Source: Actinacidiphila sp. DG2A-62 (GTDB lineage: Bacteria > Actinomycetota > Actinomycetes > Streptomycetales > Streptomycetaceae). From it: a stretch of 64,000 nucleotides of DNA. Made by a program: the position numbers and the translations under genes. Shown here piece after piece: positions 43,831 to 52,937 of the stretch. Under the pieces are notes generated by a model, which saw nothing but the letters and a program-made list of their open reading frames with translations, ran no database searches and was not told the DNA's origin. The stretch spans positions 8,496,654 through 8,560,653 of the forward strand of contig NZ_JAYMGI010000002.1 in assembly GCF_035825295.1 (NCBI RefSeq), written 5' to 3'. Numbering within the stretch: position 1 is the stretch's first letter; every line of letters begins with the position of its first letter.

Positions 43831-44331
43831 TCAGTCCGTCCTCATGATCTCGTACCTTGCCCAGCCGGTCGGCTTGGCTTTCCCGAGCTGGTAGTCGAGG
43901 AAGACAACACTGCCATCCACGTTGACCACATTGAAGACGTGGCCTACACCATCCTGTGGCCACACTGCAATGAAACCCCGGCCACCAGAGCCCCAGCCGA
44001 GGACATCCTTCACCACCTGGCTGAGGCGCCCTGCCTCTTTGACGAAGGTTCGGCCTGTGGCAGCTTCCAGATAGTCACGGTCGTAGGGGCCGACTCCACC
44101 TGGTGCCGGTTTCACAGGCCTACCAGCGATCAGGTCGTCCCCTGCGAGGGTGCACAGAACGCAGTTGGAGTACCCGTTGTCCGGGTTGATCAAGGCCCTG
44201 GCCTGGGGAGTCTCCGGCGTGTAGTAGCGCAGCCCGTTAGCTGCGGTGTTTGCCGAGCCGAGATCAGCGGCACCGAGCCGGATCTCGTCTTCTGCGAGAG
44301 ATGTACCTACTCCACCCCCCCTTGAATCCAC
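43831..44331 (-). CDS. papain-fold (glutamine-deamidase-like) toxin domain, displaced tip of RHS protein
   Basis: Encodes 166 residues in the frame starting at 44331. The fold signature is YSNCVLCTLAGDDLIAGRP (nucleophile Cys), GVGHVFNVVNVDGS (His) and VVFLDYQLGKAKP (Asp/Gln), as in papain-like toxin tips of polymorphic toxins. The readable sequence joins the RHS core smoothly if one base is removed from the run of seven G (44315 to 44321). There is no ribosome site before its first ATG, so it is probably not an independent gene. The immunity gene at 43551 follows directly. Confidence 0.75.
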   Translation of the reverse strand: MDSRGGGVGTSLAEDEIRLGAADLGSANTAANGLRYYTPETPQARALINPDNGYSNCVLCTLAGDDLIAGRPVKPAPGGVGPYDRDYLEAATGRTFVKEAGRLSQVVKDVLGWGSGGRGFIAVWPQDGVGHVFNVVNVDGSVVFLDYQLGKAKPTGWARYEIMRTD

Positions 44332-46489
44332 CTAGCACTGTGACAGCCAACTGCTGGGTGAGTTGGTCGCCTGCGGCGTCGTACTGGTCGGCGAGTTGGT
44401 CGCAGCCTTGGTTGTGGAGCATTTCGGCTGCCCGGTAGAGGCGGTAGGCGGGGCGGATGGGGAAGTAGGTGTCGAGGAAGTTTCCGGCGCCGCCGTTGCG
44501 GCCGGAGACGGCGTCGGCGAGGTCTCCGACGAAGGTGAAGGGGAGTTCGGCGCTTTCTTTCAGGCCGCTGCCGATGGCCTGGAGGCGGCTGGTGATCGGG
44601 TCGAGCCAGTTCTGGCCGGAGGGATCGATGCCATTGGTGGGGCTGTTTCCGGCGTAGGAGTAGGCGGAGGTGTAGGGGTCGCTTGGGCGGAGCTGGATGG
44701 GGTCGGTGCTGGTGAAGCGGCCGGTGGTGGGGTCGTAATTGCGGGCGCGCAGGTCGTAGCCGGCGGCGTTGGTGGTGGGTTCTTTGTACTGCCCGGTGTA
44801 GGTGAAGCGGTTGGTGGGCGGGTTGGTGGCGGTGTCTGTTTGGGTGAGTGCGCCGTAGGCGGTGTAGCTGTAGCTGGTCTGCAGGGCTCCGGCGGTGTCG
44901 GTGATGTCGGTGACGGAGCCGAGCTGGTCGTGGTGGTAGTAGAAGGGCGCGGCGGCGCTGGTGGTCTGGGACTGGATCTGTTCCAGCGGGTTGTACTGGT
45001 AGGCGGCGATGAGGCTGCCGCTGGCGCCGTATTCCGCGGCGACCTGGGGGAGGTCGTAGTTGGGGTCCCAGATGGTGTTGCGGAGCAGGCCGGTGCCGGC
45101 TTTGGAGGCGCTGGTGCGGTTGCCTTCAGCGTCGTAGCCGTAGGTGTAGGTGGCGCTTGGCGTGGTGAGCGACGACAGGTGGCTGGTGGCGTCGTAGGTG
45201 AAGGTGTTGGTGCCGTCGCCGGTCTGGTTGCCGTTCTTGTCGTAGGTGTAGCTGGTGGTCTTGTTGCCGGTTAGGGCGTTGCTGAGCTGGTCGGCAGCGT
45301 CGTAGGTGTAGGTGGTGAGAGTGCCAGCGGTGGTGGCGGTGGTGCGGTTGCCGACGCCGTCGTAGGTGTAGGTGGTGCCGGCGGTGGCGTCTGCGGCGGG
45401 GCACTGCGCGGCCAGGGTGGCCGAGGTGCAGTCGGTCAGGAGCAGGCCTGCGGAGTCGTAGGTGTAGTACTGGTGGCTGGCAGGCTTACCGGAACGGTTG
45501 ACGTCGACGCGCTGCAGCTGGCCGGCTTCGTCGAGGGTGAGCTGCCAGTCTGCGAAGGTGGTGCTGCCCTTGGTGCTGCTGATCTCGGTGAGGCGGCCGT
45601 CGTTGTCGTAGGAGCGTTTCTCGGTGTAGCCGTTGCCGGTGGGCAGGATCGTGGCGGTCAGGTCCGCTGCGGGGTCGTAGCGGTAGACGGCGGTGCCGGC
45701 AGGCCCGGACTGGGTACGGGTGTTGCCGTCGTCGTCGTAGCTGTAGAGGGTGCGGCTGCCGGTGTACGCGGTGGTCGCGGTCAGGGCGCCGCTGAAGTGC
45801 CCGGCGCCGTCGCCACTCCAGGTCCGCACGTGGGAGCTGGAGTCGGTGGCGGCGATGCCCAGGCCGGAGCCGTAGTCGAACCGGCCGGCCACCGGTATCC
45901 CGTAGGACGTCCAGGTGTCGGCCTGGGGGATACGAGCGGAGAAGGTGCCGGAACCGGTGCCGGGGTAGACGTACACCTTGTGGTTGGTGGTGTCGTCGGC
46001 GGCGAAGTCGTCCTTGCCGTCACCGGTGAAGTCCCCGGCAGTGAGCTGGAAGTTGGTCCAGCCGACGCCGAGGTCGGTGCGGGTGCCTAGGGTGCCGGTA
46101 CCAGTGCCGGGATAGAAGTACAGGTGGTCGTTGCCTGGGTAGATCGCCAGCAGGTCGAGCTTGTGGTCGTTGTTGAAGTCGATCGCAGTCAGACGCAGGC
46201 CGCCATAGTTGGCGCCGAGGTCGGTGCGGGTGCCGAACGTGCCGGTGCCGTTGCCCGGGTAAAAGTACAGATGGCCGCTGGCGGCGCTGGTGTCCTGCAC
46301 CATGAGGTCGTTCTTGCCGTCGCCGTTGAAGTCGCCGCCGATGATGTTCATCGTGGTGTAGCCCGGCCCGACCTGGACACCTGCGGCGAAGCCGCCGGCG
46401 CCGTCGCCGGTGTACCTGCCTCGCCGCCCGAACGTTGGCCGCCCATTTGTCGGCCTGCGTACGGGGCGCCGGCGGCCGCTCCGAGGCAT
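44264..46489 (-). CDS. RHS/YD-repeat polymorphic toxin core, 5'-truncated
   Basis: 741 residues in the open frame. Real homology begins near 46415: four or five FG-GAP-like repeats (GGDFNGDGKNDLMVQD, AIDFNNDHKLDLLAI, AGDFTGDGKDDFAADD), then YD repeats (YTYDGVGNRTTATT, YTYDAADQLSNALTG, FTYDATSHLSSLT) and the RHS core end YDLRARNYDPTTGRFTSTDP with SYAGNSPTNGIDPSGQN. No signal peptide or proper start is present. The N-terminal 25 codons derive from a helicase fragment. At the 3' end the frame leaves the toxin at G7 and stops after SRYISRRRRDP. Probably a silenced toxin unless frameshifting restores it. Confidence 0.82.
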   Translation of the reverse strand: MPRSGRRRPVRRPTNGRPTFGRRGRYTGDGAGGFAAGVQVGPGYTTMNIIGGDFNGDGKNDLMVQDTSAASGHLYFYPGNGTGTFGTRTDLGANYGGLRLTAIDFNNDHKLDLLAIYPGNDHLYFYPGTGTGTLGTRTDLGVGWTNFQLTAGDFTGDGKDDFAADDTTNHKVYVYPGTGSGTFSARIPQADTWTSYGIPVAGRFDYGSGLGIAATDSSSHVRTWSGDGAGHFSGALTATTAYTGSRTLYSYDDDGNTRTQSGPAGTAVYRYDPAADLTATILPTGNGYTEKRSYDNDGRLTEISSTKGSTTFADWQLTLDEAGQLQRVDVNRSGKPASHQYYTYDSAGLLLTDCTSATLAAQCPAADATAGTTYTYDGVGNRTTATTAGTLTTYTYDAADQLSNALTGNKTTSYTYDKNGNQTGDGTNTFTYDATSHLSSLTTPSATYTYGYDAEGNRTSASKAGTGLLRNTIWDPNYDLPQVAAEYGASGSLIAAYQYNPLEQIQSQTTSAAAPFYYHHDQLGSVTDITDTAGALQTSYSYTAYGALTQTDTATNPPTNRFTYTGQYKEPTTNAAGYDLRARNYDPTTGRFTSTDPIQLRPSDPYTSAYSYAGNSPTNGIDPSGQNWLDPITSRLQAIGSGLKESAELPFTFVGDLADAVSGRNGGAGNFLDTYFPIRPAYRLYRAAEMLHNQGCDQLADQYDAAGDQLTQQLAVTVLGGFKGGWSRYISRRRRDPARCR

Positions 46490-46530
46490 CCGCCGGGGTG
46501 AGGTGGAGCATGTTCTCCAGCTGCGATGTG
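46415..46530 (-). pseudogene. fragment of a telomere-type helicase gene
   Basis: One frame reads MLHLTPADASERPPAPRTQA then DKWAANVRAARQ, matching MLHLSPAEPDERPPAPRTQA and DKWAANIRAARQ of the helicase at 61289 (bases near 61455 to 61570). Likeness stops sharply at about 46415, where the RHS gene begins. Confidence 0.8.
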
Positions 46531-46539
46531 CCGCTTTCG

Positions 46540-46690
46540 TGTCAGTGGGGTGATGTCAGTGACGGCGTGTCAGGTTGAGTGTTTGTGCTGGTGGGGGTGG
46601 GAGTGGTGGTTTGGTTTGCTGACGTGGGGCGGCACATGTGGTGGGTGTCGCTGTCATGGCGCGGTACACCCTGCCGCGGCTCACTGTCAT
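46540..46690 (+). repeat. left end of Mu/Tn7-like transposon with TGTCA repeats
   Basis: TGTCAG occurs at 46540, 46554 and 46568, exactly 14 bases apart. TGTCAT follows at 46652 and 46685. Multiple spaced binding sites that begin with TG are the hallmark of Mu/Tn7-type ends. The first copy directly borders the helicase fragment. The matching right end was not found. Confidence 0.6.
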
Positions 46691-46770
46691 GGGAACGGCA
46701 CTTCTGATCCGTTGGATGGACGTGCGGCTGCACCGTGGTGGGCGTCGGTGTCTGCAGTGGAGGAACGGGC

Positions 46771-48477
46771 GTGGGGGAGAGCGGTGGCGCAGCGCGCGTG
46801 GCCACCGGGGGCGGGCTGCCGGCGGCGTCGAGGGCAGCGTTGCGGGGCCCGGCGGTGCGGCGGCTGCTTGCTGTGCGGACGGCCGGAGGGCTGACGGCCG
46901 GCCATGTGCGGGTGGCCGCGGACGCGCTGGGGGTGACGGAGCGCACCGTGTGGCGGTGGCTGGCCGCCGCCGGGCGCGACGAGGCCGCGGCCGCGCGGCC
47001 TGGTGCCCGGGCCCGGGAGGATACGAGGTTCACGGTCACGCCTGAGGTGCGCTGCCTGCTGGCGTTGTGGAAGGGGAACGTGCGGGCGGTTCATCGTGAG
47101 CTGGTCGCGCGGGCTGCTCGGCAGTCTCCGCCGGGATACGTGCCGTCGTTGACGACGCTGCACCGGGCGCTGCGCCGGGATCTGGATGCGGGGGAGCGCG
47201 CCGGTCTCGCTCTCGGGCCGGAGGCGGCACGGGCCCACGACGTGTTCGGCAAGCGGCCGGCGTCGTGGCGCAACCACGCCTGGGAGAGCGACCACGTCCA
47301 GGCCCCGCTGCTGGTCGACGCCGACGGCGACCTGGTGCGTCCGTGGATCACCTGGTTCATCGACACTGCCACCAAGGTCATCACCGGTACCGCCGTCACC
47401 CCGGGCCATCCCTCCCGCGCGTCGGTACTGGCGGCCTTGCGCGCTGCCGTGGTGCGGGAGGAGCCCTACGGCCCGGCCGGGGGAGTGCCGGAACAGGTGA
47501 GGGTGGACCGGGGCAAGGACTTTCTGTCCACCGCCGTCACCACCGCGCTCGGCGCGATGGGCGTGACCGTCAAGGACCTGCCCGCCTACAGCCCCCACTT
47601 GAAGGGCACGGTGGAGAACCTCAACCGGGCCGCAGACCGCATGCTGTTCGCCGCCCTGCCCGGCTACACCGCCGGCCCCACCGCGCGCCGCGGTTCCGGC
47701 AGACGCGGACGCACCGCCGGTTCCGAAAAGCCAGCATCCACCCTGTCGTTCCAGGATTTCACCGAGCAGGTCCTGACCTGGACGAACTGGTGGAACACCG
47801 CGCATCATCCGAAAGCCCTGTCAGGCCGTACACCGCTGGAGGCGTGGCAGGCCGATCCGACCCCTGTCACCGACATCCCCGCAGCCGACCTGTGGGCCTT
47901 CACCCTCGAAGACGACGGCCGGCCCCGGAAACTGACCGGCCACGGCGTGCACTGGCGCGGCCGCACCTACAGCGCCGCGTGGATGACCGGCCAGGCCGGC
48001 ATCCGGGTGCAGGTGCGGTACATGCCCCACCACGACCACCGCATCGAGGTCTTCGACCCCGTCACCGGCCGCTACCTGGGTTCTGCGGACCTGGCCGACC
48101 AGGCCACCGCAGAGCAGATCAGTGCCGTACGCAAAGTGCGGGCCGCGCGCACCCGCCGCCTGAGGAAGGATCTCGAGGCATCCCAGCGCGAGCGCTACGC
48201 CGCCGCCACGAAGCCCGCCCCGCCCCGCCGCCTGGGCGCGCTCAGCGCCGCTGAGGCCGACCGCGAGCTCGGCGAGGCCGCCGAGTCGGACCTGTCGAAG
48301 CTGGCGCTGCCCGATCTGATCCCGCACGCCCCGCCGCCGGCGCACTGGCGCACCCCGCCCGCCGTCGCGGCCGGCACTGCCCCGCTCCCGCCCGTCTCCG
48401 CTCCAGACGATGTCCCGCCGGACGCTCCGCCACACGCAGTGCCGGAGCCGGACACGCACCCGGCAGGAGATGCCTGA
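46771..48477 (+). CDS. Mu/TniA-type DDE transposase
   Basis: Encodes 568 residues from GTG at 46771, with GGAGG 7 bases upstream. N-terminal HTH region: LTAGHVRVAADALGVTERTV. The integrase core holds the acid triad: AWESDHVQAPLLVDADG, EQVRVDRGKDFLSTAV and SPHLKGTVENLNRAADR (Glu). A Mu-C-like barrel follows (ALSGRTPLEAW, GVHWRGRTYSAAWM), then a long Pro/Ala tail that may bind the ATPase. It cuts and joins transposon ends. The AAA+ gene starts on the last base of its stop, so the two are coupled. Confidence 0.88.
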   Translation: MGESGGAARVATGGGLPAASRAALRGPAVRRLLAVRTAGGLTAGHVRVAADALGVTERTVWRWLAAAGRDEAAAARPGARAREDTRFTVTPEVRCLLALWKGNVRAVHRELVARAARQSPPGYVPSLTTLHRALRRDLDAGERAGLALGPEAARAHDVFGKRPASWRNHAWESDHVQAPLLVDADGDLVRPWITWFIDTATKVITGTAVTPGHPSRASVLAALRAAVVREEPYGPAGGVPEQVRVDRGKDFLSTAVTTALGAMGVTVKDLPAYSPHLKGTVENLNRAADRMLFAALPGYTAGPTARRGSGRRGRTAGSEKPASTLSFQDFTEQVLTWTNWWNTAHHPKALSGRTPLEAWQADPTPVTDIPAADLWAFTLEDDGRPRKLTGHGVHWRGRTYSAAWMTGQAGIRVQVRYMPHHDHRIEVFDPVTGRYLGSADLADQATAEQISAVRKVRAARTRRLRKDLEASQRERYAAATKPAPPRRLGALSAAEADRELGEAAESDLSKLALPDLIPHAPPPAHWRTPPAVAAGTAPLPPVSAPDDVPPDAPPHAVPEPDTHPAGDA

Positions 48478-49220
48478 TGACCGCTGCCACCTACCAGTAC
48501 GTCGACCTGCCCGACGCCGCCGTGGTCACCACCCGGGCACTGCTCACCGCGCGGGAGAACATCACCGACACCGTCGCCGCACGCGCCATGATGTGCATTC
48601 ACGGCGGTGCCGGCTTCGGCAAGACCCTCGCGGTCAACATCTGCCTGCACGAACTCGAACCCGCAGAAGACGTCCGCCGGGTCACCTTCCGGGCCCGCCC
48701 CACGGCCCGCGCGGTGCGCTACGAACTGTTCACCGCGCTGGACCTGCCCGGCGAGCCGCCCCGCCACCCCAGCGAGTTCGACCGCCTGCTGAAGAACGCC
48801 CTGGCCGAGCATCCTCGCACCTTCTTGGTGGACGAGGCCCAGTGGCTCAACGGGGAGGCGTTCGAGTACTTCCGCTACCTGTGGGACGAGCCCGCCACCC
48901 GCTTCGCGGTCGTCTTCGTCGGCGGCGAGGGCTGCCACACGGTGCTGCGCCGCGAACCGATGCTCTCCTCGCGGGTCTTCATCTGGCAGCACTTCACCCG
49001 CCTCACCCCCGAAGAGGTCCAGCAGGTCATCCCCCTGTTCCATCCCGTATGGGCCGGCGCCGATCCCGACGACATCGCCTTCGCCGACAGCCACGCCGCG
49101 CACGGAAACTTCCGCGCCTGGGCCCAGCTGACCGCTCACACCCGCACCGCGCTCGCCCGCACCGGCCGCACCACACCTGACCGGGAACTCCTGCGCTGGG
49201 CCTTCAGCCGCCTCGCATGA
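48477..49220 (+). CDS. AAA+ ATPase, TniB/MuB/TnsC-type transposition regulator
   Basis: Encodes 247 residues starting on the last base of the transposase stop (TGATG). Walker A is HGGAGFGKTLAVNIC, Walker B TFLVDEAQWLNGEAF, with a sensor region FAVVFVGGEGCHTVL. This single-domain ATPase should coat target DNA and guide the transposase. The length matches short TniB-like proteins. The next gene overlaps by 4 bases (ATGA). Confidence 0.85.
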   Translation: MTAATYQYVDLPDAAVVTTRALLTARENITDTVAARAMMCIHGGAGFGKTLAVNICLHELEPAEDVRRVTFRARPTARAVRYELFTALDLPGEPPRHPSEFDRLLKNALAEHPRTFLVDEAQWLNGEAFEYFRYLWDEPATRFAVVFVGGEGCHTVLRREPMLSSRVFIWQHFTRLTPEEVQQVIPLFHPVWAGADPDDIAFADSHAAHGNFRAWAQLTAHTRTALARTGRTTPDRELLRWAFSRLA

Positions 49221-50352
49221 CCGCCCACCCCACCAGCACCACCACGCAGCCTCCTCCGGTGGTGCTCGTGCTGGACCGCTACGACGACGCGGCACACACC
49301 CACGCCGCTCTGGCTGCCCACGACTCCGCTGCTGGCCGGATCACCCTGCATCCCGGGCCCGGCACTACCAGCGACACCGCCCTTGCCCACGACCTCCTGG
49401 CTGCCCTGGGCAAGCCGCCGCTGCTGCCGGGCCGCTACCGGCCGGGCCGGCAACCGGCATGGGAGGCCGCCACAGCCTGGATCCACGCCATGCCCCCAGC
49501 CCGCCTCACCGTCCTGCGAGCCCACCGACTCACCACCCGCCGTCTCGAGCAACTCCTGCGCCTGCGCGAGGCCACCGGCATCACCTTGACCCTGGTCTGC
49601 CACCGACCCCGCCCGCCGCGCTCCACCGGGCTCTGCACGCCCTGCCCCACACCGTCACCAGCGACCTCGGCACCGCCCGCCGCCACTACTACGACGGCGC
49701 CCCCACCCCCTCCGCGGGCCTTCCCACGCCAGCGTCCCTCCCACGCCCGCCGACGGCCCGGTGGATGACACTGCCCGCCCTGGACCGCCTTGTCTCCTAC
49801 AACCCCGCCCAGCCCTGCACCGGCCCGTGCACGCCCGCACCGATCGACTGGAAGCAACGTCCACCACCCCAACCGCTCACTGATGCAGCCGCTTTGGAGA
49901 TCACCCGCAGAATCCACCAGGCGACCGCCCACCCGCGCTCGGCCGCCGCCCTCATCACCACCCTGCTGACCGGCGCGTCCTTCCAGCAACTCCTCACCGT
50001 CCGCACCGACGACCTCGGCCCCGACGCAGCCACCATCGCCTTCCACGACCCCGCCCGCTACACCGACGGCTGCGCCACCCACCCCACCCCGACCTGGGCC
50101 CGCCCGTTCCTGCGCGCCGCCGCCTGCTACGCCACCCTCACCGGCAGCCAGGAACTACTGGCCCACCCGAACGAACGCCACCACCTCCTGCGCCTCGCCG
50201 AGAGCGCCAAACTGCGCCCGACCCAACCTCCGGGACGGCGCAAGGCCGCGCCCGGCGGGCCGGTGGTGTGGGACTGGGCGGAGCACAGGGAAGCCGAGCA
50301 CTACCAGCGACTGCTGGCCGTCCCACGCACGGCGCCCACCCGCGACCGGTAG
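49217..50352 (+). pseudogene. third transposon gene, frameshifted
   Basis: From ATG 49217, the first frame reads PPPVVLVLDRYDDAAHTHAA and AWIHAMPPARLTVLRAHRLT to TLTLVCHR near 49605. There likeness moves to another frame: PAALHRALHALPHTVTSDLG, RSAAALITTLLTGASFQQLL, ending AEHYQRLLAVPRTAPTRDR at 50352. Together about 378 residues. The second half faintly recalls a tyrosine-recombinase core without clear catalytic residues. Position matches TniQ-type accessory genes, but I cannot confirm that family. One indel in the C/G-rich run is enough to explain the break. Confidence 0.6.
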
Positions 50353-50395
50353 CCCCCGGCACCCCACACTCGCCCTCGTACGGGGGAGGGCCGGG

Positions 50396-50950
50396 TCAGC
50401 CGACGGCGAAGTCGGCGAACTCCACGTCGCAGAAGGCCACTCGAAGCCCGTGGGCCCGCGTCTCACCGTCGCGGAAGTAGGCGTGCCCCAGTGCCCGGGC
50501 CAGGATGACCATCTGCTGCGCCTCACTGGCGCCGGCGTCCCGGGCGGCGAACAGCTCCCGCGCGACCGCACCGGACAGGTGCTGGGTGATCAGCCGCAGG
50601 CGGGGGTCGTCGGAGGAACCGGCCGCGGAGGCGAACCCGAACCGGGCCCGGGCGTGCACGGACAAGCCGCGCTCCTCGGCCCGCACCCGCAACCGCTCGC
50701 GAATCCGGGGCTGCCACCGCGCCCGGACGACGTCCTCGATCACGCGCCTCTGTACCGCGCCTGGCGGGCGCCGCCCCGGGCCAGGCGTGACCCACCGCTG
50801 CACGGTCCGCTGCGAGACCCCCAGAACCCCCGCCAGCCTCTTCGTGGAGCCCTTCTCCAACCTGAGCAGGAAGCCCAGCCGGGCTGTGACACTGCCCGGC
50901 AGCGGCCGGGTACGCAAAGCCCGCTCCAGACCGTCATTGATCTCACCCAA
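50396..50950 (-). CDS. tpg: third terminal protein homologue Tpg, intact and without tap
   Basis: Encodes 184 residues from TTG at 50950, with AGGAG 7 bases upstream. All Tpg blocks are present: HTH region KGSTKRLAGVLGVSQRTVQR, then ARWQPRIRERLRVRAEERG, RARFGFASAAGSSDDPRLRL and ITQHLSGAVARELFAARDAG, ending VAFCDVEFADFAVG. It differs clearly from the copy at 28349, so it is not a recent duplicate. No tap lies beside it. It sits just beyond the frameshifted transposon gene and may have arrived as cargo. Confidence 0.88.
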   Translation of the reverse strand: MGEINDGLERALRTRPLPGSVTARLGFLLRLEKGSTKRLAGVLGVSQRTVQRWVTPGPGRRPPGAVQRRVIEDVVRARWQPRIRERLRVRAEERGLSVHARARFGFASAAGSSDDPRLRLITQHLSGAVARELFAARDAGASEAQQMVILARALGHAYFRDGETRAHGLRVAFCDVEFADFAVG

Positions 50951-51216
50951 GGCCCGCTCCTCTCACACACCGCTGTCGGTACCCAGGTGTCCCACACCCT
51001 CACTGCGGCCCCCACCCTGTTCCTGCGTACCGCTGCCCGCGACGGCTTCCTCTGCTACTCGTTTCGTGGTCTACAGGGCTGCCAGATCGAGTGGGCGGCG
51101 CCGTACGCCGGCAGGCGCCGAGGGGCAATCTCTCTAGGTACGGCTGTCGGTACCGCCCGGGGTGCCCTACGGCTCGGCCTCCGCCTTCGGGGGCCATGTC
51201 GTTATTGGCATATGCC
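50951..51216. other. gene-free stretch upstream of the third tpg
   Basis: Leader region of the minus-strand tpg. GCTGTCGGTACC occurs near 50972 and again near 51144 as a direct repeat, 172 bases apart. No gene or hairpin of note. Confidence 0.4.
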
Positions 51217-51626
51217 TAAGGGCTGTCCCGTAATTGATCTTCGGGAGTCTCGGACGTGGGTCGATGCTCGGTGGTCGTTGGCCTCAGGCGGCCTGGAGGA
51301 GGTTATGCAGGCGGGCGATGCCGAGCATGGCGTGGTGGACACCCTCGCCCTTGAGGCGGCAGTCGCGGAGGATCTTCCAAGTCTTCATCCGGGCGAAGAC
51401 GTGCTCGACGCGGGCACGGACCTGCTTATGTTCGCGGTTGTGCTCGGCCTGCCATTCGGTGAGCTCGCCGCCGCGTGGCCGGCGGTGCGGGATGACCAGG
51501 CCCGTGCTCGGGTAGCCGCCGTCAGCGATCGTTGCGGTCCGGCCGACCGCGTCCTTGGCGCCGGATTCCTCCCATGCCTTGCAGTCGTTCCGGTTGCCGG
51601 GAAGGGGCTTGCCAATGGCGACGACA

Positions 51627-52523
51627 GGGCGTGTCTTTCGGATCATCGGATCGTTGGTCTGGTGTGTCGTTGACCGACGCCCAGTGGGCGCGTATCGAGC
51701 CGTTGCTGCCGGATCGGACCCCTCGGCGGGGTGGGCGTTGGCGTGATCACCGGCAGGTGATCGATGCGATCGCCTACAAGTACCGCACCGGCACGCCGTG
51801 GGCGGACCTGCCCGGGCATTTCGGGTCGTGGAAGGGCGCCCACAACCGGCTGCGGATGTGGGCGGCCGACGGCACCTGGGAGAAGGTCTTCACCGCCCTG
51901 CTCGCGCAGGCCGACGCCGAAGGCGACCTCGAATGGGTCGTCGCGGTCGATTCCACCGTCGTCCGCGCTCATCAGCACGCCGCCGGGGCCCGTCAAAAGG
52001 GGCTCCGGCAGGCGAGCCGGACGACCATGCCCTCGGACGGTCCCGCGGCGGGCTGACCACCAAGATCCACCTCGCCGCGGACGGCCGGTGCCGGCCACTC
52101 GCATTCGTGCTCACGCCGGGCCAGGCAGGCGACGCCCCCGCGTTCGGGCAGGTCATGGCCCGGTTACGGGTGCCCAGACGGACCGGCCGCCCCAGAATCA
52201 CACCGGACGCAGTCCTGGCCGACAAGGCTTACTCGTCCCGGGCGATCCGCCTCCACCTGCGGCAGCGGAAGATCCGGGCGGTGATCCCGCAGCCCGCCGA
52301 CCAGGCGGCGAACCGCAAGCGGCGCGGCAGTCGCGGCGGCCGCCCGCCGGCCTTCGACCGCCGGGCATACAAGCAGCGCAACACCGTCGAGCGGTGCATC
52401 AACAAGCTCAAGCAATGGCGCGGCCTGGCCACCCGCTACGACAAGACCGCAACCATCTACCTCGCCGGACTCCACCTCGCCGCCATCCTCATCTGGTCAG
52501 CACGATGATCCGAAAGAAACGCC
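51627..52523 (+). mobile_element. IS5-family element B nested in element A
   Basis: 897 bases with inverted ends GGGCGT(G or T)TCTTTCGGATCAT. It lies in the middle of the element A transposase gene in the opposite direction, so it inserted later. Confidence 0.85.
51664..52508 (+). CDS. element B transposase, two frames joined at AAAAGGGG
   Basis: First frame from GTG 51664: SLTDAQWARIEPLLPDRTPR, GTPWADLPGHFGSWKGAHNR and VVAVDSTVVRAHQHAAGARQ with the first Asp. At the slippery AAAAGGGG (51995 to 52002) coding moves one base back: APAGEPDDHALGRSRGGLTT, VLADKAYSSRAIRLHLRQRK and RRAYKQRNTVERCINKLKQW. This split is the normal state for the group, made whole by ribosomal frameshifting. The element looks capable of moving. 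Confidence 0.88.
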
Positions 52524-52937
52524 CTAGGCGGGTGTCGGCGTCGATGACCACCTGGTGGTTGGTGGAGTACCGGTAGTTCTTGGACTGCTCGGCGATCGTG
52601 TGGTCGCGGGTGGGCACGAGGGTGCCGTCCACGATCAGCACGGTGCCCTTGCGGAAGCGTTGTCGCGGCTTGAGCGCGAGCTGTGGGCCGATGTGGTCGA
52701 TGATGCGGTTGGCCGCCGACTTGGACACCCCGAACAGCGGCGCGAGCTGTCGCAGCGTCAGGTTGGTACGCCAGTAGGCGGCGACCAGCAGGACCCGGTC
52801 CTCCAAGGGCAGGCCCCATGGCCGGCCGGGGCGGCCCGCGTTAGCGCCCTCACGATGCAGCATCGTGGTCAGCTTGCGGAAGTCGCGGGGGCTCAGCCCG
52901 GTGAACGGGGCTATCGAGGACGGCTCCGACGCCGTGA

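Noticed and set aside
50350..51216. Right end of the Mu/Tn7-like transposon
   Set aside because: No array of inverted TGTCA sites was found. A single TGACA inside the tpg coding sequence is not enough.
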